Assembly: GCA_017854775.1 (NCBI GenBank)
Contig: JAFMHC010000003.1
Span: 1-64,000 of the forward strand
Reading direction: 5' to 3'
DNA from: Gammaproteobacteria bacterium
GTDB lineage: Bacteria; Pseudomonadota; Gammaproteobacteria; Arenicellales; Arenicellaceae
DNA: 64,000 nt
Shown here piece by piece: positions 53,465-62,679 of the stretch. A program made the translations under genes and the position numbers. The notes below the pieces were generated by a model. That model was not told the origin of the DNA. It saw only the letters and a program-made list of their open reading frames with translations, and made no database searches. Numbering within the stretch: the stretch's first letter is position 1; each line of letters opens with the position of its first letter.

Positions 53465-54349
53465 TTAAGCGATTGCTTGGTTGGCACGAGCTGAGTGCAA
53501 GGTCGAGAAATAGACATCTTCTAAGGTCGCCGCCGCTTGCTCAAAGCCCTCGGGCGCATCGTCAGCAAGCACGTGTAATACCGTTTGGCCGGCCAATAAA
53601 CGTTTCGAAATTACCGGCAGTGAGGCCTCGAGATCGGCCGCTTCATCGCGTGATGTCAGTTTGCGCCAAATTTTACCATTGAGACTGTCTGTAACCTCCA
53701 GCGGATTTCCTTCAAGCAGAATCTCGCCATTACCCAGTACTGCCATTTTCATACACAGTTCAGATACGTCTTCAACAATATGAGTTGATAGAATGATTAC
53801 CTTTTCTTCGCCCAAGCTAACCAGCAAATTGTGAAATCGATTCCGCTCTTCTGGGTCTAGCCCCGCGGTTGGTTCATCAACGATGATCAAATCTGGGTCA
53901 CCTAATAATGCTTGTGCAATACCAAAGCGTTGCCGCATTCCGCCCGAAAAGCCACTGACTGCTTTTTTGCGATGTTGGTGCAAGTTTGTATGAGCGAGTA
54001 GTGCGTTAACGGTTTCTTTGCGTTGCTTCTTATCAGAGAGGCCTTTAAGAATCGCCAAGTGATCAAGCAGATCGAACGCGCTCACCCGTGGGTACACACC
54101 AAAGTCTTGGGGCAAGTATCCAAGGCGCTGACGTAATTCATTGGGCTGATTTAATACATCAATATCATTAAATTGAATGCTCCCTTGGTCGGGTTGCTGG
54201 AGCGTAGCGATGGTACGCATAAGGCTAGATTTACCTGCACCATTGGGCCCTAAAAGACCATACAAACCTTTCTCAATTTTCAGATTAACTAAATTGAGGG
54301 CTTTTACGCCATTGTCATAGGTCTTAGAAATATTGCTTATGCTTAACAT
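53465..54349 (-). CDS. ABC transporter ATP-binding protein
   Basis: GLLGPNGAGKSSLMRTIATLQ; VSGFSGGMRQRFGIAQALLGDPDLIIVDEPTAGLDPEER. Confidence 0.95.
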   Translation of the reverse strand: MLSISNISKTYDNGVKALNLVNLKIEKGLYGLLGPNGAGKSSLMRTIATLQQPDQGSIQFNDIDVLNQPNELRQRLGYLPQDFGVYPRVSAFDLLDHLAILKGLSDKKQRKETVNALLAHTNLHQHRKKAVSGFSGGMRQRFGIAQALLGDPDLIIVDEPTAGLDPEERNRFHNLLVSLGEEKVIILSTHIVEDVSELCMKMAVLGNGEILLEGNPLEVTDSLNGKIWRKLTSRDEAADLEASLPVISKRLLAGQTVLHVLADDAPEGFEQAAATLEDVYFSTLHSARANQAIA

Positions 54350-54536
54350 GGTGAGGTTCCTGTTGATCTGGCGATTATGAATTGTGTGTTTTATATAAAT
54401 TCAGATGCGTCTAACTCGAATTTGGATTCAATTATTATAGTTTTTACTACTATCAAGCAAGCCCATGCTTGCTTTAACACAGCGTCGTCTAGGTTAAACT
54501 GGCAGACGATTAGTTAACCAAATCTACATAATTAAT

Positions 54537-55139
54537 ATGACCATACTTTTAGTGCGCCACGGCGAGACCGTCGATAATGCTAGCCATACATTTCAGATGC
54601 CTGACTCGCCGCTCTCTGAAAACGGCAATACTCAGGCGGCTCAGCTTGCAGAACATTTAGCCCAATTCAATATTAGTGAGATTCTTTGTAGTGACTATCT
54701 TCGTACTAAGCAAACCGCCAGCCATATTGCCGAGAAAAGTGGAACTCAGCCAAACTATACAGAGCTTCTAAGAGAGCGTAATTTTGGCGATATCCGCGGC
54801 CTTCCCTATGCGCAGTTAGACTTTGATCCCTTTGCCTTAGACTACCAGCCGGTTAATGGTGAAAGCTGGCTGAGTTTCGATAACAGAATCTCGCTGGCTT
54901 GGGAGCATATTACTTCTCTCGCGGCCCGAGCTAAAGGCGATATTTTGATCGTAACCCACGGATTTGTATGTCATTCAATTACCGCCAACCATACAAGCTT
55001 ATTAGCGGGTCTTGAGGCTCCTTCTCGGTGGGGCAACACCTCTGTTACCGAGATAGAAATGAATTCTCCCTGGTTGATTACCCGGTTAAATTGTACTGAG
55101 CACTTAGGCCGTTCTACAGAATCGTCGGGCCAAGCATAG
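54537..55139 (+). CDS. histidine phosphatase family protein
   Basis: ILLVRHGETVDNA; VTHGFV. Confidence 0.92.
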   Translation: MTILLVRHGETVDNASHTFQMPDSPLSENGNTQAAQLAEHLAQFNISEILCSDYLRTKQTASHIAEKSGTQPNYTELLRERNFGDIRGLPYAQLDFDPFALDYQPVNGESWLSFDNRISLAWEHITSLAARAKGDILIVTHGFVCHSITANHTSLLAGLEAPSRWGNTSVTEIEMNSPWLITRLNCTEHLGRSTESSGQA

Positions 55140-55146
55140 GTATAAA

Positions 55147-55254
55147 TTGCAGACGCCTACTGAAAATTAGTGATACAGAATCACTTAAAAAAGCATGAAT
55201 TACTAGAGGCATGTTATCTGAGCGAGAGATTCTAATAGTAATAGGCGTCTGCAA
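55147..55254. repeat. 108-bp nested palindromic element between convergent genes
   Basis: ttgcagacgccta (55147-55159) / taggcgtctgcaa (55242-55254) enclosing smaller stems. Confidence 0.75.
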
Positions 55255-55273
55255 AATATTTTAGATCACTGAT

Positions 55274-55783
55274 TTAATTAACTGTGGCAGCCGTTAAAGT
55301 TGGCACCATGCTAGGTGAATGGGGCAGATTTACCGATACCACCCAACCTTTTTTAGATTTAGTTAAAATATATATTGAGGCGCGTTGCTCGACGGTTTTA
55401 CCATTTTTATCAAGCGCGTTTGCCAAGCCGCTGGCCAGCGCTTGCGTATCACTTAATATGGTCATTTGTAGTTTCGCCCATTCAAGCTTAACTACGCCTT
55501 TTTTCTTTAGGGCGTTATCCAAGAAATATTTTATATTCGGAGCGAAGTCCTCATGAGTTGCCATCGGTGCTGGGCCGCTTGGTGGCATCATTACAAGAGG
55601 CTCTGAGAAATGCTCAGTTACTAAGGCCACATCGGCATTGTCACCGCCAGTTAGATATTTCTCATAGCCATCAAGGTAGCTTTGCATAAATGCTTCGGGG
55701 CTTCCTTTCGGCTCACCTGCATAGCTTAATGGTGCAAAAATAAGAGCTACGATAAGAGTAGAAATAAGTGTTGAATAACGCAT
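55274..55783 (-). CDS. secreted SnoaL/DUF4440-like protein
   Basis: Signal peptide; AFMQSYLDGYEKYLTGGDNADVALVTEHFSEPLVMMPPSG. Confidence 0.65.
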   Translation of the reverse strand: MRYSTLISTLIVALIFAPLSYAGEPKGSPEAFMQSYLDGYEKYLTGGDNADVALVTEHFSEPLVMMPPSGPAPMATHEDFAPNIKYFLDNALKKKGVVKLEWAKLQMTILSDTQALASGLANALDKNGKTVEQRASIYILTKSKKGWVVSVNLPHSPSMVPTLTAATVN

Positions 55784-55828
55784 GATAGATCCTCAGTTTA
55801 ATAGATAAGTTAATTGTTAAGTTAATTG

Positions 55829-57187
55829 TTAAATTGACAGGTTTACTGTTGAATTAGATTGGGACTGTGGCTGATTTCTGGGAGACGCGGGCTTAGGGTC
55901 ATCACGCTCATATCGGCGACCAAGAAAAATCGCCACTGCTGACCAAACTGCGCTGATGCCAGCACCGATTAGCGCGATCAACGCTAAGCCTAAGCCTAGG
56001 CCTTCAGACAGAAATGCGAATAAAGTTCCGCTAACCGCATCGCCACCTCGGTACACCACAATGTCGATCACGGGCTTGCTCTTGAATCGCTGTTCTTGGG
56101 TTACTTGGCTGAAAAGCATTTCTCGTGCAGGCCTAGTCACCGCGTAGTTACCCGCGCGTCGTGTAACTTGAACCGCCATCACGATAACAATCAGTGGTGC
56201 AAAGGCCAGCGCCAGCATGCCGACTACCAATAGAATGGGCATCAGCGCCAAGGTTATTGGCATACCAAGTTTGGTAACTATTCGGCTAGTGACGAAGAAC
56301 GCCATGACAAAGGTAAGGCTGTTTACCACCCAGTCAATGGTGGCGAGTATCTTGGCGCGTTCGGGTCTACTGTATTCAGCTAGTAGGTTTTTCTGTTCGA
56401 AATAGACAAACGAACCAATAAAGACATAGAGCAAAATAAATAGCCCAATACAGAGAAGATAAGGATTGCTAAAGAAGTCGCTAAAACCGCTCCACCAGCG
56501 GCCACCAAGTCTTTCTGTGCTATGCACATTACTGCTTGAAATATGGCCTGACTCTAGTGGTTTTAACTCACGTTGCTTTAAATAGCTTAAATACACCACC
56601 AACGGCACCACTAAGCATAAGCCACAAGCTGCGACTAACATCAGTAAGTCTAGCCCAAGCTGTTCAGCAAATAGTGCCGGTATCAGCGGCCCTATTAACG
56701 CCCCGGCGCTGCCACCAGCCGCGATGATCGCGAATAGCCGTTTGCCCTGCTCCTTGCTAAACGTGTCTGACATCAAGCTCCAAAATACCGATAGGTGAAA
56801 CAAGCTAAATGCACTGACCCAGACGTAGAAAGCTTTCTCTACTAATGTTGGGTTGGCCAACAAGGGGGTAATAAAAAAGAAGCCTACGAAGCTGGCGGCG
56901 AAAATTGAATACACCAACGGAACTACGGTTTTAAAACGGACGCGTGATACCAATAGGCCGTATAAGGAGACGATAGCGATACTGACGAAAAACTGAAGAT
57001 TCCAAAGAAAGCTTACTTCCGAATCACTCCAATCGCTGGCCATAGCATCGCGTACCGGCCTTAATACAAAGTAGCAGGCCATTAGTACGAACACCATCGT
57101 AAACGCCGTTAGCGTTGCCCGAAACTCATGTTGTTTTACGGTCGAGAGCATCTCAAATAGGCTCCTTTGAGTCTTAGTTTGAGACAT
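55829..57187 (-). CDS. MFS-type / NTP-exchanger-like transporter
   Basis: 12-TM protein; YFVLRPVRDAMASDWS typical of Npt1/Npt2-like MFS proteins. Confidence 0.78.
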   Translation of the reverse strand: MSQTKTQRSLFEMLSTVKQHEFRATLTAFTMVFVLMACYFVLRPVRDAMASDWSDSEVSFLWNLQFFVSIAIVSLYGLLVSRVRFKTVVPLVYSIFAASFVGFFFITPLLANPTLVEKAFYVWVSAFSLFHLSVFWSLMSDTFSKEQGKRLFAIIAAGGSAGALIGPLIPALFAEQLGLDLLMLVAACGLCLVVPLVVYLSYLKQRELKPLESGHISSSNVHSTERLGGRWWSGFSDFFSNPYLLCIGLFILLYVFIGSFVYFEQKNLLAEYSRPERAKILATIDWVVNSLTFVMAFFVTSRIVTKLGMPITLALMPILLVVGMLALAFAPLIVIVMAVQVTRRAGNYAVTRPAREMLFSQVTQEQRFKSKPVIDIVVYRGGDAVSGTLFAFLSEGLGLGLALIALIGAGISAVWSAVAIFLGRRYERDDPKPASPRNQPQSQSNSTVNLSI

Positions 57188-57189
57188 GA

Positions 57190-58128
57190 CTATTGAGAAA
57201 CCGCGTCTAAGGTTGAGATTAACGATTTTCTATCAACGCTAAATTCGTGGCCGCTATTGAGCTGAACAACTTTAGCCATTGCCGCTCGAATTGTCATATT
57301 TGCTTCGGCTTGGGTCGGCGCAACCATGTAACGTAGTCTTGGTTGGTCGGACGAAAGTGCTTGAACTACTGCGTTGGCAACCGCAACCGGATCTCGGTGA
57401 TGAGAGCGGTCGATCGAGGTAAAGCCACCAAGTGCTTTGTATTCGTCCTTATAATTAGTCGGAATATCATCCGCTTCCATTAACGCTAAGCGCTTGTGCA
57501 TATTCTTCATGATGTTTGATTTGAAGTTGCCTGGCTCGACAACGCTGACTTGAACGTCAAACTTCCTCATTTCATGGCTTAGCGATTCACTAAACGCTTC
57601 GAGTGCGAATTTACTCATCGCGTAAGGGCCAAACATTGGGCCAGCCGCGATGCCGGCAATTGAGCTGATATTAGAGATGCGACCTTTGCTTTCGATAATT
57701 AGCGGTGAGAAGGCTTTGGTAACTCGATAAGGGCCAAATACATTTACATCCATCATGAACTGCATCTCTGACTCGGCGACCTCAATTAACGGCGCATGAA
57801 AGAACACACCGGCGTTATTGACTAAGCCGTAAAGGCCACGGCCTTCTTTTTTAACTAGCTCTACCGCTGCAACTATTTCATTTGGCTTGGTGACATCTAA
57901 GCGAATGCCCATGATGTTTTTGATTTGGCTAAGCTCGTCGATATCTTTCTGTTTGCGAGCTCCGGCGTAAACAAAGGCACCGTTGCTGGCCAATGTCTCG
58001 GCGATGCTTCGACCAATGCCGCTACTAGCGCCGGTGACCAAAACAGCCTTGCCTTTAAGCTCAATACTTTTAGCCTCAGCATTCGACAAGCTTAGAATGA
58101 TTAATAAAATTAGGATTACATTTTTCAT
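57190..58128 (-). CDS. short-chain dehydrogenase/reductase
   Basis: GKAVLVTGASSGIGRSIAETLASNGAFVYAGAR; NNAGVF; YAMSKFALEAF. Confidence 0.93.
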   Translation of the reverse strand: MKNVILILLIILSLSNAEAKSIELKGKAVLVTGASSGIGRSIAETLASNGAFVYAGARKQKDIDELSQIKNIMGIRLDVTKPNEIVAAVELVKKEGRGLYGLVNNAGVFFHAPLIEVAESEMQFMMDVNVFGPYRVTKAFSPLIIESKGRISNISSIAGIAAGPMFGPYAMSKFALEAFSESLSHEMRKFDVQVSVVEPGNFKSNIMKNMHKRLALMEADDIPTNYKDEYKALGGFTSIDRSHHRDPVAVANAVVQALSSDQPRLRYMVAPTQAEANMTIRAAMAKVVQLNSGHEFSVDRKSLISTLDAVSQ

Positions 58129-58386
58129 TGTTGATATAGCGTGGTTGATTGATAAGTTGAGCTACATTAGTCGCTATTGATAGGGGAATAAGAATTAGTA
58201 GACCAATCCAGCTTGAGGGTCGCCGTGGCCTTAAAAGGTGGGCTATCGAGGTTTCATCAATGGTCAAACCACGTTGGTGGGCACTGCTTGGCGGTTAGTC
58301 GAGAAAGTCGCCAAGGTTTCAACTTGGCTGTATAGTTAATTGTTAGCGCCACACTATTGATCAGTCTTTTTGCCAACCCAACCCTT

Positions 58387-59466
58387 ATGAAATCAAACTC
58401 CTTTTTTTCGGCATTGCCACTATTCTCAAAACTTGGTTTGTTGGTTTTCTGGCTGGCAGTTTTTATTATTAATGCCGGCCCGCATTGGGAGGTTTATGTT
58501 TCTAATAGGGAGTTGATTGAAACCGCAGGCATGGTTACCGCGTTGCAAATGCTGGTCGCTCTAGTCGCCCTGACAGTGTTAGCCCCTAAAGTATTGGATA
58601 AAGGCCAGGTTTGGCGGTTTTGCTTCTATATGTTTTTAATGGTGTTAATTGCTTCGTACATTAATATCGTGATTCGTTATTTTTATTTAGAGCCGCTATA
58701 TCCACTTAGCTACAAAGGCTTTTTGAGCATGTTCGGCGAGATGACGTTTTTGCAACGGATAGATCCTAGATGGACCATGCGTTACATCATTTTTTCTAAA
58801 TTGCCGAATTTAGTTTTTCCGACCGTATTGATATTGGCCTATGAGTTTTATCAAAAGCAGCAATCACTGTTGCGTATTAGCGAACAAAAGCGAACCGCCG
58901 AACTTGACGCTTTGAAAAATCAGCTAAACCCACATTTTATTTTTAATACGCTGAATAATATTTATGCTCTAGCACTAAAAAAATCAGATCAAACCGCGGT
59001 TGCTATCGAGAAGCTGTCCGGCATATTGGATTACGTGGTCTATCGGTGTACTGATAAATACGTATCGTTAGACGCTGAAGTTAAACTAATTGAGGATTAC
59101 ATCGCCTTAGAAAAGATTCGTTATGGCAAGCGGCTAGATGTGTCATTTGAAAATCACATCACCACGCCTAAAAAGATAGCGCCGTTATTGCTGTTAACCC
59201 TATTGGAAAATGCCTGTAAGCACAGTACGCGAGAAGAGCTGAATCAGGCACAGGTAGTAATTCAATTAGAAACAACTGAATCCGATATTATGGTCAGAAT
59301 TAGTAATTCCAAGCCGAAGACAGCATCACCCGATACCGGTCAAGATAAGGTAGGGCTTAATAATTTGCGTAAACAGCTAGACCTGCTATACCCGAATGCA
59401 CACCGGTTTGAGACAATAGACAGCGCTGATGAGTATGTTGCGCAACTGGTTTTGGAGACTCCATGA
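58387..59466 (+). CDS. LytS/YehU-like sensor histidine kinase
   Basis: TM segments then ELDALKNQLNPHFIFNTLNNIYALALK. Confidence 0.92.
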   Translation: MKSNSFFSALPLFSKLGLLVFWLAVFIINAGPHWEVYVSNRELIETAGMVTALQMLVALVALTVLAPKVLDKGQVWRFCFYMFLMVLIASYINIVIRYFYLEPLYPLSYKGFLSMFGEMTFLQRIDPRWTMRYIIFSKLPNLVFPTVLILAYEFYQKQQSLLRISEQKRTAELDALKNQLNPHFIFNTLNNIYALALKKSDQTAVAIEKLSGILDYVVYRCTDKYVSLDAEVKLIEDYIALEKIRYGKRLDVSFENHITTPKKIAPLLLLTLLENACKHSTREELNQAQVVIQLETTESDIMVRISNSKPKTASPDTGQDKVGLNNLRKQLDLLYPNAHRFETIDSADEYVAQLVLETP

Positions 59467-60179
59467 GCCGCATTAAGTGTCTAATTGTTGACGACGAAGA
59501 GTTGGCGCGTGAGCTAATTGAGTCGCACCTTTCTCAGCTTGATGATTTCGAGGTAGTGGCCTCATGTGCTAGCGCGATTGAGGCGAGTAATGTGCTTAAG
59601 AATAATCATATTGATCTGATGTTTTTGGATATTGAGATGCCGGTGCTGAAAGGCACCGACTTTTATAAGAATTTACTGAATAAGCCAAAAGCGATATTCA
59701 CCACCGCCTACCGCGATTATGCGGTCGATGGTTTCGACTTAGACGCGGTTGACTACTTACTAAAGCCGATTGTCTTTTCGCGTTTTTTTCAAGCGATTGA
59801 GCGGTTCTTGATATCTCATCGCGATGCGCGAAGCGCCGTCGAACAAAATTTACATGCTGCTCAAAATTCGCTGCCTCGACACATCTTCGTCCGCAAAGAT
59901 CGTAAACAAGTAAAATTAGAGCTAGATCAAATCCTCTATGTACAAGGCTTAAAGGATTATGTGCAGGTTTTCCTCGACAACGGTTCACATATTATAAAGC
60001 AAGGGATTAGCGCTTTTGAAGAGCAATTGGGGGTTGGTTTTTTACGTACCCATCGTTCTTATATCGTTAATCAATCCAAGGTCACCGCCTTAACTAAATG
60101 TGATGTTGAGCTTGGTGAGATTGAAATACCTATTGGTGAAAACTATAAAAATAGCGTTTTGGATGCCTTTAAAGCGTGA
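59463..60179 (+). CDS. LytTR family response regulator
   Basis: KCLIVDDEELARELIESHL; LMFLDIEMPVLKG; C-terminal LytTR (FVRKDRKQVKLELDQILYVQGLKDYVQVF); ATGA overlap with the kinase. Confidence 0.95.
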   Translation: MSRIKCLIVDDEELARELIESHLSQLDDFEVVASCASAIEASNVLKNNHIDLMFLDIEMPVLKGTDFYKNLLNKPKAIFTTAYRDYAVDGFDLDAVDYLLKPIVFSRFFQAIERFLISHRDARSAVEQNLHAAQNSLPRHIFVRKDRKQVKLELDQILYVQGLKDYVQVFLDNGSHIIKQGISAFEEQLGVGFLRTHRSYIVNQSKVTALTKCDVELGEIEIPIGENYKNSVLDAFKA

Positions 60180-60472
60180 TCTAAGGTTCCTTTTTATTAA
60201 TAAAAGGCAAGAAAATGGCAGATTACCATTGTTGTTCAGCGATTTTTAAATTGACAAACGTCAATAGTTGAGCGGTCTCAACTGATTATTGCAATCGCTT
60301 AATCTCTAACCTCAGTTTAAGGTTTGTGAAACTTCAATTACTAACATTTTAAGTTTAATGTAGCGCTCGTATTTATTCCTAAACTTTACTTCGTTGACTC
60401 ATTTCAAGGCTCGTAACCCTACACAACCGAGCCGGTGAATCAGCGATAATTATTTATTGAATGAGGAAAAAA

Positions 60473-60745
60473 ATGAACCCTACTAAACATTTACGTAAAA
60501 TTCTTCTCACCACAAGCGTCGCCACGGTGATAGCCCTTTCGGGCGCAGTTGCCTTAGCACAACCTGCAGACGACTCAAGAATGAATACCTACACCGACCC
60601 AGTAACCGGCGAACTAAAAATAGCGCCTAAGTTACTTTCACAAATGAGTGAGGCCGAAAAAGCGGCCCTGAGCGCCGAAGAGGTAAAATTTCTCAAAGAG
60701 ATCGAAGCTCAAATTGAGAAAGAAAAAAAGGAGGTGAACCAGTAA
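60473..60745 (+). CDS. small exported hypothetical protein
   Basis: Signal peptide ending ALAQ, charged Glu/Lys-rich C-terminus. Confidence 0.65.
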   Translation: MNPTKHLRKILLTTSVATVIALSGAVALAQPADDSRMNTYTDPVTGELKIAPKLLSQMSEAEKAALSAEEVKFLKEIEAQIEKEKKEVNQ

Positions 60746-60780
60746 AGTCGCCCACTTTTGTATGAGTAAAACAGGGATGT

Positions 60781-60817
60781 AAAAGGCGTTGCTTGTTCAC
60801 TGGCAACGCCTTTTTTT
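60781..60817. terminator. bidirectional Rho-independent terminator
   Basis: aaaaggcgttgc-ttgttcactg-gcaacgcctttttttt-like, between convergent genes. Confidence 0.88.
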
Positions 60818-60827
60818 GACGGAGCTG

Positions 60828-61619
60828 TCACTCACAATTAAGACACATACGATTTAAACTATCGTAGGACAAGGTTAGTGGCAGTTTTGCTTTTAGTGAC
60901 GCTCCTGAAATCTCAGATAGTGTTGAGTAAGCATCTATAAAGGTGACGGGGCCGAGTGAAATACGAGACACACCGGCATCAGTGAGTTCTTCAAGATCGC
61001 TCACGCCACTAGACACCATGACATTGAGTGGCGCGTTAATTGAGGCCGATAATTTCGACATATCGTCAAGTGATTCTAAACTCGGAACGAACACACCATC
61101 TGCTCCAGAAGAAATATACCTGCGTAATCGGTTGATGCATTCCTCTAGGCGAGTTTCGGCCGGAACCAATTCTCGAAGATAAACGTCGGTCCGAGCATTG
61201 ATGAAAATAGTATCTTCTCCACAAAGTTCTTTAATCGCTAATATTTTCTCAGCTAGCAATTCAGCAGAGGTTTCACCGTCTTCTATATTTACGCCTGAAA
61301 CACCTTTATCCACCAACTTCTTAACTAGTTTTGCAACTTCATCCGGCGAGTCGCTATAGCCGTTTTCAATATCGATACTAAGCGGCACCTTGCTCACCCT
61401 TAAAATACGGCTTATAGAGTCCACCAATATATCTAAGGGAATATCACACCCATCCGAATAACCATTTGACCAGGCTAATGAGGCGCTACTAGTGGCAAGA
61501 GCTCGTGCCCCATTGGCTTGAACAATGATGGCGCTGCCTGCATCCCAAACATTGACTAATACTAGTGGGGATGGTCGTAGGTGTAAGCTTCGAAACTCGG
61601 TAAATTTATTGTCTGACAT
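60828..61619 (-). CDS. isocitrate lyase/PEP mutase family protein
   Basis: LVNVWDAGSAIIVQANGARALATSSASLAWSNGYSDG; GVSGVNIEDGE; INARTDVYL. Confidence 0.92.
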   Translation of the reverse strand: MSDNKFTEFRSLHLRPSPLVLVNVWDAGSAIIVQANGARALATSSASLAWSNGYSDGCDIPLDILVDSISRILRVSKVPLSIDIENGYSDSPDEVAKLVKKLVDKGVSGVNIEDGETSAELLAEKILAIKELCGEDTIFINARTDVYLRELVPAETRLEECINRLRRYISSGADGVFVPSLESLDDMSKLSASINAPLNVMVSSGVSDLEELTDAGVSRISLGPVTFIDAYSTLSEISGASLKAKLPLTLSYDSLNRMCLNCE

Positions 61620-61870
61620 TGATCTTCACTATTTGAGGTTATTAAGTGAAAAATAATAACCCCGTTGAAGAAATCTTCTGGCGGAAAACGGATGTGAATG
61701 GACGCTGTAAAATGAGTGTATGGATTCTAGGTGATTAGAATTTGAAGCCCTGTGGCTGTTTTTGCAGCGCTGATTTTAAAGCGCGAACATATCGTGGGCG
61801 GCGCGCGTTTTCGCCTCGCGGGCGCAAGAGGTGTGCTCTCGCGCTGCCTCCTTTTTGGCTGATATCGCTC

Positions 61871-62215
61871 TTATTTTACAACGCTAAGAATAGAAAGTAT
61901 CTCATTACATGATTGGCTTTGTACTGAGATATCTTCCGTATAGTTCTCTGATGAATAAGCGAGTATGCACCCTTTGTCCGACCCAGCAACTGAGGTCATC
62001 GTACCTAGGCTGCTCGCTTTTACATATTTGGTTTCTTCGAATGAAACAACTTTATTGTCTACTCTTATTTCACCCGGCCCTACTAATTCGACATAGCCTG
62101 CGCCAACGGGTTTGATGCGCTTAATGGAAAAAGGAACAACATCAGAAGCAATTGAGTTTTGCGAAAAGAATAAAAACAATATAAGCAGCGCAATTCTATT
62201 TTTTGATAATTTCAT
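61871..62215 (-). CDS. small exported hypothetical protein
   Basis: 114 aa with signal peptide and two C-terminal-half Cys residues. Confidence 0.55.
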   Translation of the reverse strand: MKLSKNRIALLILFLFFSQNSIASDVVPFSIKRIKPVGAGYVELVGPGEIRVDNKVVSFEETKYVKASSLGTMTSVAGSDKGCILAYSSENYTEDISVQSQSCNEILSILSVVK

Positions 62216-62679
62216 TGTCTATCCTGTAGCTAACGTACTTGATCGCATTGTTGTATTTAATGCCTACGGCGAACATGCCAAGAGCGAGTTTGGACTAGAC
62301 CGATTTTGCCTAAATTCGATGTGCTGCAATCCTGACCAAGGGGTAGTGCCTAGTGCCAAACGACTGCTTCGAGTATTGAAGACTGATTCGAATATGTCAA
62401 TGTCAACGGGCCAAAGTTGCTCTGGACGATCAGCGTGAGTGGAGCCGAAAGGGTCGGTATCCTTAGAGTACCAGGTGCCCCTTGAGGGTATCTAAAAGAC
62501 AGCCTTAATCAAAAAGACACTGATCATGTATTGAGATCTTTCCACTCGTGTCCTCGGTCGAAATGATAGTAGGTTGTCCAGAGCTGCCCGTTCACTCCAA
62601 TTCATTATTAATATATTGCCAAGCAGAATCGCTAGCCCACCAACGTCTCAACGTTGGCAGCTAGCTTAAAAAGTATCGA

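Noticed and set aside
60727-60780. Perfect Shine-Dalgarno (aaggaggtgaacc) at the end of the small gene 60473..60745
   Set aside because: The only downstream start gives a six-codon ORF at poor spacing; probably a Lys/Glu-rich codon coincidence.
62112-62438. Plus-strand 108-aa ORF
   Set aside because: Runs antisense over the start of the 61871..62215 gene and into repeat-derived sequence; no protein-like features.
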